Assembly (NCBI GenBank): GCA_022824205.1
Contig: JAJEAI010000130.1
Span: 19,017-83,016 of the forward strand
From: Candidatus Binatia bacterium
GTDB taxonomy: Bacteria; Desulfobacterota; Binatia; UBA9968; JAJDTQ01
Reading direction: 5' to 3'
Length of the DNA stretch: 64,000 bases
The notes below the pieces were generated by a model. It had not been told where the DNA came from, searched no databases, and worked only from the letters and a program-made list of their open reading frames with translations. Position numbers and translations under genes: made by a program. Positions 1 to 10,286 of the stretch are shown here, in pieces (position 1 is the stretch's first letter; every line of letters begins with the position of its first letter).

Positions 1-264
1 TTGTAATCTGCTGCCGGCAGATTCGCGTCCCCAGACTTGGGGAGATCCGGCGGCTCCTGGCTAGTGCGCCCTTACCGAGAAGGCGCCAGAGGGCTGGACC
101 CTGACGCCGAAGTCCGTGAGCTTGAACAACAGGTCTCTTCCTCTTGGTATTGAAGATCGCGGGCATGTATATGGTAGATATCCGCGGTAGATGACTGTAC
201 GCGAATACCAGATCTCGGACACCGCACGGTTACGATTGCTGACTTCGAGCACGGATTGCCGCCC

Positions 265-1074
265 ATGACACTCTCGGCCAGCTTCCCGATGTACGACTTC
301 GAGGAGGTGCACGGCGCCCACGAAGTGCTCTGGAACAGTGTCGCGCGAAAGCTGGAGAAGGCGGGAGTGAAAGGGGTTCCGGCGGCTCTCGATCGAGCCC
401 GGGGCGTCCACGAACTCTGGACCGATCCGGAGTTGCTGTTGAGCCAGTGCTGCGGGGCGGACCTGGTCGGCCGCTATGCCGGAACGCTGGCCCTGGTGGC
501 CACGCCGCGCTACCGCGCGCCTGGTTGCGACGGTTGCTTCTACTCGAGCGTGGTCCTGGTTGCCGGGCATTCGCCCGCCACGGAGATCTCGGACTTGCGC
601 AACGCGGTGTGTGTGGTCAACAGCCACGAGTCCCACTCCGGGACGAACGCGCTGCGAGCGCTGGTGGCGCCATTCAGCCGGGGTGGCCGCTTCTTCTCCC
701 GGATCGTCACGAGCGGTTCCCACCCGGCCAGCGTCGCCACGGTGGCGCGGGGCGAGGCCGACGTCGCCGCCATCGACTGCGTCACCTATGCCCATCTCGA
801 GCGCTACCGCCCTTCCGTGCTGGAAGGAACCCGCCCGCTCTGCTACACGGCGCGCGCCCCGGGAATTCCCTTCGTGACGCGGGCAGGAACAGATCCGGAT
901 CGAATCCGGCAGTTGCAGAGCGCGCTCGCAGACGCTTTCGAGGAGCCGGAGGGCCGTGCCGCGGGCGCCTCGGTGTTCATCGACGGCGTAGAGATCCTCC
1001 CGTTCTCCGACTACGGCCGGATCGTCGAGTTCCAACGCATCGCTGCCGCCCGAGGATACCCCGAACTGCGCTGA
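265..1074 (+). CDS. PhnD-like phosphate/phosphonate-type substrate-binding protein
   Basis: This 269-residue protein resembles the PhnD/periplasmic-binding-protein-like family, whose members bind phosphonate, phosphite or similar small anions for ABC transporters. The two-lobed pattern shows in the N-terminal strand region, the ISDLRNAVCVVNS segment ("liDLrGk.vav.d" type) and the central SGSHPASVATVARGEADVAAID segment, which is typical of this fold. ATG at 265 is preferred over the in-frame TTG at 256, although the ribosome site is weak. No signal peptide is visible, so it may be cytosolic or depend on another exporter. No permease or ATPase gene is adjacent. Bases 1-264 upstream show no gene. 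The family call is good; the ligand is unknown. Confidence 0.75.
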   Translation: MTLSASFPMYDFEEVHGAHEVLWNSVARKLEKAGVKGVPAALDRARGVHELWTDPELLLSQCCGADLVGRYAGTLALVATPRYRAPGCDGCFYSSVVLVAGHSPATEISDLRNAVCVVNSHESHSGTNALRALVAPFSRGGRFFSRIVTSGSHPASVATVARGEADVAAIDCVTYAHLERYRPSVLEGTRPLCYTARAPGIPFVTRAGTDPDRIRQLQSALADAFEEPEGRAAGASVFIDGVEILPFSDYGRIVEFQRIAAARGYPELR

Positions 1075-1155
1075 GCGCCGTCCCATCCGTGCCCGCGGCA
1101 CGGCGAACTCCTGCGCCGTCACCACTCCGCCTCGGACGGCGGTACTTTCGTAGAA

Positions 1156-1308
1156 ATGACATACATGAAATCCGCGCATCTCAGGCTTCCCGGACCTGGG
1201 CAAGGGATCGAGGTGCCGCACGACGCCGAGTGGTACGTGAATTGGCTCGCACGGGAGTACCGGATCGTTCCAGCCCTACCGGCAACTCGCGCGTGTCCGC
1301 CTAGCTAA
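1156..1308 (+). CDS. Possible small protein, 50 residues
   Basis: A short frame begins at ATG 1156 and ends at TAA 1306-1308, overlapping by four bases the stop of the convergent amidohydrolase gene. Its middle part (HDAEWYVNWLAREYRIVPA) looks more protein-like than random translation. The ribosome-binding site is weak and I recognise no family. It could equally be spurious. Confidence 0.22.
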   Translation: MTYMKSAHLRLPGPGQGIEVPHDAEWYVNWLAREYRIVPALPATRACPPS

Positions 1309-2186
1309 CGCAGCCGTAGGATTCTCGCCGCGTTTTCACCCAACACCGCCTCGACCTCGCCGTCCGTGAACCGGTAGCCGTGCTCCCGCGCCAGGGCGGG
1401 CAGCCCCCGGTAGACGTCCACGGTGTCCTTGAGGGACATGTGCTGGCGCATGTGCGGGAAGTCGGTGCCCCAAAGGATTCGCTCTGTGCCGATGAAGTCG
1501 CGCATGTGGTCCAGGGCGGCGAGGGTCTCCGCGGGTTTGTCACGCAGCTTGGTCTGCCACTCGGACAGGTCCACCACCACGTTTTCGTGGACGCGCGCGA
1601 TGGTGGCGCAGTCGGCCCACCATTGGCCGCCGGCGTGGCCCATGATCATCTTGAGGCGGGGGAAATCCACGGCCACCTGGTCGAACTCCAGGGGATGGGT
1701 GAAACGGCTGTACAGCAGGGGGTGGAAGCGCTCGCCGGAGTGCAGCAGCGCGGGGACATCGTACTTGATGCAGATCTCGTAGATGGGATAGCAGGCGCGG
1801 TCGTGGGGGAAGTAGCCCACGGTGGGATGCAGCTTGATGCCGCCCGCGCCCCATTCCTGGATGGCGCGTTCGAACTTTTCGGGCGCTCCGGGGCGGCGCG
1901 GGTCGATGCCGTAGAAAGCGACGATGCGCTCCGGGTGACGCGCCCGGGCCTGCGCCAGGATCCAGTTCTCCTGGTCGATGGTGAAATGCGGCGTGCCCAG
2001 GCGGTCGCCGTAGTCGGCCACCAGCATCGCGGACACGTCCACGCCGGAGGCGTCCATCTCCTCGACCAGTTCCCGCGTCGTCTCCTCCCAGTCGGGCGGC
2101 GCGGGCGCGGCGGCATCGGCGGAGGACTCCGCGTCGTAGTAGCGCTGGTTTCCGCGCCAGAAATGCCGGTGTATGTCGATGACCAT
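1305..2186 (-). CDS. Amidohydrolase family 2 (TIM-barrel metal-dependent hydrolase)
   Basis: This 293-residue protein is a metal-dependent hydrolase of the amidohydrolase-2 group, which includes decarboxylases such as aminocarboxymuconate-semialdehyde decarboxylase. It opens with MVIDIHRHFW (the HxH metal motif near residues 5-7), carries GIKLHPTVGYFPHD in the middle and HAGGQWW (third metal histidine), and ends with WGTDFPH (metal aspartate). The start at 2186 is chosen because GGGAGG lies just upstream and the metal motif follows at once; a longer frame to 2330 lacks family sequence. Length is normal for the family. It is likely a catabolic enzyme; the substrate cannot be told. Confidence 0.85.
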   Translation of the reverse strand: MVIDIHRHFWRGNQRYYDAESSADAAAPAPPDWEETTRELVEEMDASGVDVSAMLVADYGDRLGTPHFTIDQENWILAQARARHPERIVAFYGIDPRRPGAPEKFERAIQEWGAGGIKLHPTVGYFPHDRACYPIYEICIKYDVPALLHSGERFHPLLYSRFTHPLEFDQVAVDFPRLKMIMGHAGGQWWADCATIARVHENVVVDLSEWQTKLRDKPAETLAALDHMRDFIGTERILWGTDFPHMRQHMSLKDTVDVYRGLPALAREHGYRFTDGEVEAVLGENAARILRLR

Positions 2187-2440
2187 GATGCCTCCCGTGA
2201 GGGTGCGCGGCGCGCCGCAGGCGTTCGTCGGCGCCCTTTCGTTCGTTCGTCGGCGCCCTGTCCGGTTGCCGAGGCTATCACCCGGCCGGTGCCGGAGCAA
2301 TGGGAGCGCTATCGGGCTGTTGAGAAACACGGGTTGGGTACCGACCGGAGTTCTCCGACAGCCTGTTTGGCCGGCAAGGAGTCCCGGACGGCCGTGCGGC
2401 GACTCCGCGGTGCCGGGGCGATGGGCATCGGGCGATCTGC

Positions 2441-2446
2441 TATAAG
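2441..2446 (+). promoter_or_regulatory. Candidate -10 box placing transcription start at the queC ATG
   Basis: TATAAG ends seven bases before the ATG at 2453, so transcription would begin at or next to the start codon. There is no Shine-Dalgarno sequence in between. The -35 region is poor. This suggests a leaderless mRNA but is only positional evidence. Confidence 0.35.
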
Positions 2447-2452
2447 TCTCCC

Positions 2453-3196
2453 ATGCGTAGTTACGGTGTCACCCTCCTCTCCGGAGGATTGGACTCCACC
2501 ACCGTGGCAGCCTACGCCAAGGGCCGCGTCGACAACATGTCGGCGATCACGTTCCGCTACGGTCAGAGCCATGCGAAGGAAGTCGACTGCGCGGCGCGAA
2601 TCGCCGGCCTTCTGGACATCGAGCACCGGCTCCTCGACGTCTCCTTCCTCGCCGACGTGGCCTGGTACTCCGCCTTGACCCATCCCGATCGTTTCCCGGT
2701 ACCGTCCGGGCGCGCCACCGAGGAGATAGGGCACGGCGTCCCGATCACCTACGTCCCCTTGCGCAATACCATCTTCCTGTCGCTTGCGGCCGCCTGCCTG
2801 GAGAGTCGGGTGCTCTACGCCATCGAGGTGGAGGGCGTGGCCGCGTCCGACGTGGCGGCTTCCGTCTACATGGCGCCCAACGCGCTCGACTACAGCGGCT
2901 ACCCCGACTGCCGCCCCGAGTTCTATGCTACCATCAGGCGGACGCTGGACCTGGGCAGCAAGCTGTGGATGGAGTATGCGGTGCCGATCAGGGTCGAAAC
3001 CCCGATCATCAACCTCTCCAAGGCCGAGATCGCCGCGCTCGGTGTCCGGCTGGGAGCCCCGCTGGAGCACACCTGGAGCTGTTACGAAGGTGGTGAGTTG
3101 CCCTGCGGCGCGTGCGACAGTTGCGTCCTGCGGGCCAAGGGGTTCGCCGAGGCCGGCTTTGCCGACCCGCTGCTCGTGCGGCTCGGCGGAACCTGA
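2453..3196 (+). CDS. queC: 7-cyano-7-deazaguanine (preQ0) synthase
   Basis: QueC converts 7-carboxy-7-deazaguanine to preQ0 with ATP and ammonia, a step on the way to queuosine and other 7-deazapurines. The 247-residue protein has the PP-loop SGGLDSTT at residues 10-17, the TYVPLRNTIFLSLA segment typical of QueC, and a C-terminal zinc site formed by cysteines in SCYEGGELPCGACDSC. Length is close to the family norm (about 220-240). No queD, queE or folE lies nearby, so the gene is an orphan here. It seems to lack a ribosome-binding site (see the promoter entry). Direct repetition of function elsewhere in the genome cannot be judged. Confidence 0.9.
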   Translation: MRSYGVTLLSGGLDSTTVAAYAKGRVDNMSAITFRYGQSHAKEVDCAARIAGLLDIEHRLLDVSFLADVAWYSALTHPDRFPVPSGRATEEIGHGVPITYVPLRNTIFLSLAAACLESRVLYAIEVEGVAASDVAASVYMAPNALDYSGYPDCRPEFYATIRRTLDLGSKLWMEYAVPIRVETPIINLSKAEIAALGVRLGAPLEHTWSCYEGGELPCGACDSCVLRAKGFAEAGFADPLLVRLGGT

Positions 3197-3201
3197 CCGC
3201 G

Positions 3202-3405
3202 GTGAACGACGGCTTCCAATACCCGTTGGAACACCGGCTCGAAGAACGGAGGCTGTGGAGCGCGGCGGAGGACACGGGACTGCCGATCTCGTTCCACCAG
3301 GGTGCGGGCTTCTGGAGCACCGGCCGGACCAACATCCCGCCCGGACGCGGCGTCGACCTGATCCGCATCACGGTGGTGGCGGCGCTCTACCTCGGTGAGG
3401 GGTGA
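3202..3405 (+). pseudogene. Fragment of an amidohydrolase gene
   Basis: The frame from GTG 3202 encodes 67 residues. The centre reads ERRLWSAAEDTGLPISFHQG, which matches the internal strand of amidohydrolase-2 proteins ("vwaaaeelglPvsfHiG"). A normal member has about 300-400 residues with N- and C-terminal metal motifs; neither is present here. The piece follows queC by five bases. It is best read as a decayed internal fragment of a second amidohydrolase and not as a working gene. Confidence 0.55.
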
Positions 3406-3414
3406 GGGGAGCTG

Positions 3415-4449
3415 TCAGTCCAGCGTCATCGGCGTGTTCGCCATCATCGAATCGGCCATCCGCGCGGCGTTGGCGGCGTTTTCGACCTCGGGCTCGTCCC
3501 AGATGGTCAGCTTGCCCTCGTCGTAGACCGTGCGGCCGTCGATCTCGATGGTCTGGTCGAAGCAGGCCACGTCCACGGGATCGTGGGAACGGCCCACGTG
3601 GAAGTGCACGATGGTCGGGCTGCAGTGGGAGTAGCTGTACCATTGCACGGGGTTGTCGGCCCGGGCCATCGGCACGATGGTCTTGGGATTGACGCCGGCG
3701 TGCCACGAGTCGATGAAACCGTCCGTGGCGTTCAACGCTTCGTGCATCGACGGGTCGCCGCCCTCCAGCGAGACCACCCGTCCGTCCTTCAGCTCCAGCC
3801 GCACGGACTCCGGCATGCCGCCGAACTTCGCGACGTGGTCGGCCACGATCACACCCTCGGTGGCCACGGCCACCACCGGGCTGTGCACGCCGCCGGGGAA
3901 GTTGCGGCGCGCCCGGCCGCCCTCGTCCTCGACGAAGTAGGCCTGCGCCACCGTGCTCTCGCGCGCGCCGAAGGTTCCCCGGACGTCGGTGCCGTTGGGG
4001 CTGGTGATGCGCCACGCCTTGCCCGGCGCCGACAGCACGTCGAGGGTGTCGGCCAGTGCCCGCTGCACCGAGTAGGGAAAGGCGGCCCAGTCCGAGGACA
4101 TGAGGGCGACGGTGCGCGCGCGGTTGGGTACCCGCACCCGCGCCTCTCCCGGGAAATGATGGTGCAGTTCTTCCCGCTTGAGCGAGGGGTAGTGCGCGAA
4201 CAGCACGTCCGCGCGACCGTAGGCGTCCAGCACGGCCGACGGAATCTCCTCGGGCCGCTCCTTGGGGATGGCCGGGCCGTTCACCACGTGGACGGCGCCG
4301 CCCCGGTCCCGCGCCGACTCGGTCAACGCTTGCACCACCGCCGCGTCAGCGACTCCCTCTTCGGTGACGATGCAGACGCTCTGGCCGCGCTCGACCCTGG
4401 CGCACGACGCGACGCAGTTCTCGATGCCCGCGGTGATGTCCTCGGCCAT
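3415..4449 (-). CDS. M29 aminopeptidase / NicX-like metalloprotein
   Basis: The 344-residue protein resembles the family that joins M29 leucyl aminopeptidases (AmpS/PepT2) with 2,5-dihydroxypyridine 5,6-dioxygenase NicX. Family features are a C-terminal half with ATEGVIVADHVAKFGG, the HAGVNPK segment (equivalent to "GlNP" of the family) and a late histidine/aspartate-rich stretch, HFHVGRSHDPVDVACFD, which may supply metal ligands. The N-terminal half forms the usual Rossmann-like lobe. Substrate is unresolved: a peptidase or a ring-cleaving dioxygenase are both possible. It converges on the amidohydrolase fragment and stands alone on its strand before the tRNA gene. Confidence 0.65.
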   Translation of the reverse strand: MAEDITAGIENCVASCARVERGQSVCIVTEEGVADAAVVQALTESARDRGGAVHVVNGPAIPKERPEEIPSAVLDAYGRADVLFAHYPSLKREELHHHFPGEARVRVPNRARTVALMSSDWAAFPYSVQRALADTLDVLSAPGKAWRITSPNGTDVRGTFGARESTVAQAYFVEDEGGRARRNFPGGVHSPVVAVATEGVIVADHVAKFGGMPESVRLELKDGRVVSLEGGDPSMHEALNATDGFIDSWHAGVNPKTIVPMARADNPVQWYSYSHCSPTIVHFHVGRSHDPVDVACFDQTIEIDGRTVYDEGKLTIWDEPEVENAANAARMADSMMANTPMTLD

Positions 4450-4516
4450 GACCGTACCTCCTTCGACCGGGCGTCCCGGTGCGTCCGGAACCAGGCCCGG
4501 CCCCGGACGGAATGAG

Positions 4517-4590
4517 TGGGCCCACCTGGACTCGAACCAGGGACCTACCGGTTATGAGCCGGTGGCTCTAACCAACTGAGCTATGGGCCC
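4517..4590 (-). tRNA. tRNA with anticodon CAT (Met elongator or Ile2)
   Basis: The minus strand folds as a complete 74-base tRNA: acceptor GGGCCCA/TGGGCCC, D-arm with AGCTCAGTTGGTTAGAGC, anticodon stem ACCGG/CCGGT around loop CTCATAA (anticodon CAT at 4554-4556), and a T-arm with GGTTCGAGTCC. CCA is not encoded. CAT can mean elongator methionine or, after lysidine modification, isoleucine AUA; the sequence alone does not settle it. It is not the initiator type. Confidence 0.95.
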
Positions 4591-4669
4591 GGAAACGATC
4601 TGCGCGCCGGAGTGATCCGCGCGCGAAAGGAAGACGCCCGCCGACGCCCCATGGCAGGGCCGCCTCCTG

Positions 4670-4685
4670 CTGTCCTGCCGGACAG
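4670..4685 (-). terminator. Short hairpin just after rpoD
   Basis: CTGTCC-TGCC-GGACAG forms a six-base-pair hairpin three bases beyond the rpoD stop codon. There is no run of T, so it is a weak terminator candidate or a 3'-end stabiliser. Confidence 0.3.
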
Positions 4686-4688
4686 GCA

Positions 4689-6542
<1,854 letters not shown>

Positions 6543-8268
6543 TGCCGCATCCTCTCTTTCTTGACAGCGTCATCGCGGGTCTCTTCGGCAACGCGAATCG
6601 CTCTGCACAACTCCTGATCGAGCCGGTTCAGATAACGTCTTTTCAGAAAAAGGAGACAATCACGGGTCATTCGTTCACGCTCGCTCTCGGCGAACTCCTG
6701 TCCTCGCAACACGAGCCCGGTGACTTCGGAGGCAAGCGCCGGCGGCAACCCCCCGGTCAAGACTCCCACGTCCACCCCCCCGTCGGCCCCGGCGTTGGCG
6801 AACATCCGCTGGATCACCTCGCTCCACTTCCCGCTCACGAGCCTTTCCACGGGCTCCCGGCGCAGTGCCGTCACCGCCGCCGGAAACCGCAGCATCAGCG
6901 CCACCAGCGACGCCTCCGCACGGTCGTCGCCGAGGGTCCACCGGTCGGCCGCGCGCGGCTTCGGGCGGCCCGCGCCGCCTCGGTCGTTGCCGGCCGCTCG
7001 CGCATTGTCCGCCGGACCGCCGGCATGCCGGCGCAACGACTCTTCACGCACGCCCAGGAGATCCGCCGCGCGGCGGGCCAGCAGATCCCGGTCGTTGGGG
7101 TTGACCACCTTGCCCAGAATCTTGCTGACCTCGGCCGCCGAACGGCTCTTGCCCTCGAGGCCCGTGCCGTGGCGTTCGCGCAGCCAGTCCAGGTAGAAGT
7201 CGACGATGGGCACGGCGTGTTCCAGCACGCTCTCCAGTGCGTCCTTCCCGTGCGTCCTGACGAACGTGTCCGGGTCCTCGCCTTGCGGCAGGAAGGCCGC
7301 GCGGCCCCACAGGCCCGCCTGCTGGAACACCTCGACGCTGCGCGCGGCGGCGGCGCGTCCGGCGGCGTCGCCGTCGAACAGCGCGGTCACGTTGCGCGTG
7401 TAGCGCGCCAACAGGCGCAGGTGGTCCACGGTCAGGGCCGTGCCCAGGGTGGCAACCGCATGGGGCACGCCGTGCTGCGCGAGCGCCAGTACGTCGAGAT
7501 AGCCCTCCACCACCAGGACCCGGTCCTGGGCACGGATGCCGTCACGGGCCTGCTTCAGGCCGTAGACCTGGGCGCTCTTGTGGAACAACGGTGTCTCGGG
7601 GGAATTGAGGTACTTGGGCGCGCCGTCGCCGATGACTCGCCCGCCGAAGCCCACGATCTTGCCGCCCGGCTCGGTGATGGGAAAGATCACCCGGTCGAAG
7701 AAGCGGTCGCGGAACTGGCCCGGTTGCCGCTCCGCCAGGAGGCCCGCCGCGGCCGCGCCGGCCGGCGCCACGCCCCGGCGCCGCAAGTGAGACGCCAAGC
7801 CGTCGCCCCGTGGCGCGAAGCCGAGGTTGAAGCGAGGCCACAGGGATTCGTCGACGCCGCGCTTCCGAAGGTAGTGGCGCGCCCGCGTCCCCTGGGAGTG
7901 ATCCAGCAGCAAGCCGTGGTACCACTCCGCCGCCTGCTCGTTCAAGCGGAAGAGATCGCCGCGCCGGCCACCCCCCGGCGCCGACTGCTCGATGGGGATG
8001 CCGTAGCGTTCCGCCAGCCGCTCCACGGACTCGGGAAAGGTAAGCCCGTCGTAGAGCATCACGAACTTGAAGACGTCGCCCCCCTCGCGGCAACCGAAGC
8101 AGTAGAAGACACTCTTCTCCTCGTTGACCGTGAAGGAGGGCGTCTTCTCCGAATGGAAGGGACACAGCCCCGAGTAGTTCTGGCCGGCCTTCTTGAGGGT
8201 GACGTAGTCGGAGACCACCTCCACGATGGAGGCTCGTGCGCGAACCTCTTGAGTGGTCTGATCGGAGA

Positions 8269-8802
8269 TCATGCCCCGTCCCGTGAATCGCCAGGCCCGG
8301 CGCCCGGGTTCCAGGCTCCGGGCCACGTAAAGGCCGCCCCCATGGAGGTCACCGCGGCGCCAAAGCCGTAGAGCGGTCCCACCAACGCGGCCGTCCCCAA
8401 CGGCTGTTGCAGTTTCTGCGGAACCCACGACTGCGAGATGGCGATGAAGAGGACGACTCCCAGAAACACGGCCCCCTTGGAGCCGCCCACCAGGAGCCCG
8501 CCGAGTCGGTTGAAGCCGCTGAGAAAGAAGCGGTCGGCGGATCGGTGGAGCAGGTGCCCCACCCAGTTGAGTCCGATGTAGGCCAGAAAGAAGAGAGCGA
8601 TGAAGGCGAGGACGTTCAGGATGACCGGAGAGTAGGGCCAGGACTCGACCCAGAGTGAGGCCTGGTCGTAGTACCGTACGGCGACGATGAAGCCAACCGA
8701 AAGGCCCAGCAAGGCGAATACCTCCCGGAACAATCCCTTGGCGTAGCCCCTGACGGCAAACACGCACAGGACTGCTGCCAACACTGCGTCTACGATGTTC
8801 AC
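8269..8802 (-). CDS. CvpA family membrane protein
   Basis: The 177-residue protein belongs to the CvpA (colicin V production) family of inner-membrane proteins of uncertain biochemical role. It starts NIVDAVLAAVLCVFAVRGYAKG-like, as CvpA proteins usually do, and has about four hydrophobic helices (near residues 3-20, 25-45, 60-80, 100-125) followed by a glycine/proline-rich tail. GTG 8802 is chosen because it puts the family N-terminus first; a GTG at 8886 would add 28 residues without family features. The gene overlaps dnaG by four bases. The 136 bases between it and rpsU hold no gene. Its place inside the rpsU-dnaG-rpoD operon is the odd point. Confidence 0.82.
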   Translation of the reverse strand: MNIVDAVLAAVLCVFAVRGYAKGLFREVFALLGLSVGFIVAVRYYDQASLWVESWPYSPVILNVLAFIALFFLAYIGLNWVGHLLHRSADRFFLSGFNRLGGLLVGGSKGAVFLGVVLFIAISQSWVPQKLQQPLGTAALVGPLYGFGAAVTSMGAAFTWPGAWNPGAGPGDSRDGA

Positions 8803-8938
8803 AATGGCCTGTTGGGCGTCGCCGTGGTCCGCTCTCCTCAAGGGATCCCCGACGGACCCCGCGGAGCCGCCTCCGATCGAACTCACCCCGCCCGTGCCAT
8901 TGCGGCGTCCGGAACTCCCAGTCGCAGTTACGTGAGCC

Positions 8939-9139
8939 CTAGTACCACTGGTGGCTTCGGGCGCGCTTCATGGCACGCTTTTTGGCTGCGATGGCCTTCC
9001 TCTTACGCTTGACGCTCGGCTTCTCGTAGTGTTCCCGCTTGCGCAGTTCGGCCAGAATCCCGGCCTTCTCGCACTGCTTCTTGAAGCGCCGGATGGCACT
9101 CTCGATGGATTCGTTTTCTTTGATGCGAACACCTGTCAT
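8939..9139 (-). CDS. rpsU: Small ribosomal subunit protein bS21
   Basis: bS21 is a small basic protein of the 30S subunit that helps initiation. The 66 residues show the family core [20 protein letters not shown] and the [16 protein letters not shown] segment, then an arginine/lysine-rich tail. It is the first gene of the classical rpsU-dnaG-rpoD order, here with a cvpA-like gene in between. The start is unambiguous. Confidence 0.96.
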   Translation of the reverse strand: MTGVRIKENESIESAIRRFKKQCEKAGILAELRKREHYEKPSVKRKRKAIAAKKRAMKRARSHQWY

Positions 9140-9179
9140 AGGCTGTTTCCACTCCTTGAGTCTGTCGAACTATAGCCAA

Positions 9180-9968
9180 TCAGCCACCCAAGTCAACCCC
9201 GGCGGGCGCATTTGAAACCGCCCTCCAATCCGCCGGCGCGAGGGCGTGGATGAAGAATTCCCGATTGCCCTTGGGGCCCAGCAGCGGGGACGGGACCACC
9301 GGACGCCGTTCCAGCCGGAGGGTGTCCACCACCGCCTCGATGTCGCCGATGACGCGCCGGTGCTCCTCCTCCGAACGCACCACCCCGCCCTTCCCGACAC
9401 GGCCCTTGCCCACCTCGAACTGCGGCTTGATGAGCGCCACGATCTCGAAAGGAGGCGCGAGCAGGCGGCACACCCGCGGCAGCACCAGGCGCAGCGAAAT
9501 GAAGGACACGTCCACCACCGCGAGGTCCGGCGGCTCCGCCAATGCGTCGGGCTCCAGATGACGGATGTTGGTGCGTTCCAGCACGGTCACGCGCGCATCC
9601 TGCCGCAGGCGCCAGTCGAGCTGTCCGTAACCCACGTCCACGGCCTGTACCCGCGCCGCGCCGTGGGCCAACAGGCAGTCGGTGAATCCCCCGGTGGAAG
9701 CGCCCACGTCGAGCGCCACGCGGTGTGCCGGGTTCACCCCGAAGTGCGCCAGGGCGGCGTCGAGCTTCTCACCGCCGCGGCTCGCGTAGCGCGCGGCCGC
9801 CTTCACCCGGAGCCGCGCGTCGCGCCGCACCAGCGTACCGGCCTTGGTCACCGGCGCGTCATCCACCAGTACCGTTCCCGCCAGGATGTAGCGCTGCGCC
9901 TCCTCGCGGCTGCGCGCCAGCGCCGCCTCCACCAGCAGCCGGTCAAGCCGTTCCCTGCCGGCCGTCAA
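9180..9968 (-). CDS. tlyA: TlyA-type rRNA (cytidine-2'-O)-methyltransferase
   Basis: TlyA-family proteins join an N-terminal S4 RNA-binding domain to an FtsJ-like methyltransferase and modify ribosomal RNA; some have been called haemolysins. Here the S4 domain is at about residues 3-60 ([25 protein letters not shown]) and the SAM site is [17 protein letters not shown], followed by [12 protein letters not shown] and [10 protein letters not shown]. The 262-residue length is typical. TTG 9968 is the likely start: it overlaps the xseB stop as TTGA and the S4 domain begins a few residues later. It is the last gene of the ftsE-to-tlyA run. xseB-tlyA linkage is common in bacteria. Confidence 0.88.
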   Translation of the reverse strand: MTAGRERLDRLLVEAALARSREEAQRYILAGTVLVDDAPVTKAGTLVRRDARLRVKAAARYASRGGEKLDAALAHFGVNPAHRVALDVGASTGGFTDCLLAHGAARVQAVDVGYGQLDWRLRQDARVTVLERTNIRHLEPDALAEPPDLAVVDVSFISLRLVLPRVCRLLAPPFEIVALIKPQFEVGKGRVGKGGVVRSEEEHRRVIGDIEAVVDTLRLERRPVVPSPLLGPKGNREFFIHALAPADWRAVSNAPAGVDLGG

Positions 9969-10225
9969 TCTTCTTCCTCGACCAGCTCCCGCAGGCGCGA
10001 GCGCCCCTCGGAATCCTTGGTCAGCACTTCGATGCGCCGCTCGACCTCGCCCAGCTTGTGATTGCACGACCGCACCAGGCGTACGCCCTCCTCGAAGGTC
10101 GCAAGCGATTCCTCGAGATTCAACTCGCCGCTCTCGATGCGCTCCACCACCTTCTCCAGGGCCTGGAGGCACTCCTCGAAGCTGCGTTCGTCCCGCGCCT
10201 CCCTCGTGCTTTCGTCCTGAGACAT
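9965..10225 (-). CDS. xseB: Exodeoxyribonuclease VII small subunit
   Basis: XseB is the small subunit of exonuclease VII, which degrades single-stranded DNA. The 86-residue product has the family signature [36 protein letters not shown] and is helical throughout. The ATG at 10225 has GGAGG six bases upstream. It follows xseA by 61 bases, a gap that holds a short dispersed repeat. Family length is about 80, so it is complete. Confidence 0.94.
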   Translation of the reverse strand: MSQDESTREARDERSFEECLQALEKVVERIESGELNLEESLATFEEGVRLVRSCNHKLGEVERRIEVLTKDSEGRSRLRELVEEED

Positions 10226-10286
10226 TGCCACCTCCAAGGAAACTCCGATCCGTCGCGTCCTTCGACTTGGCCGCGCCAAGCCTGTC

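Noticed and set aside
2320..2400. Additional copy of the 202-bp dispersed repeat
   Set aside because: CGGAGTT, CGACA and GCCTGTTT recur in order, but with many gaps and substitutions; similarity is too weak to claim.
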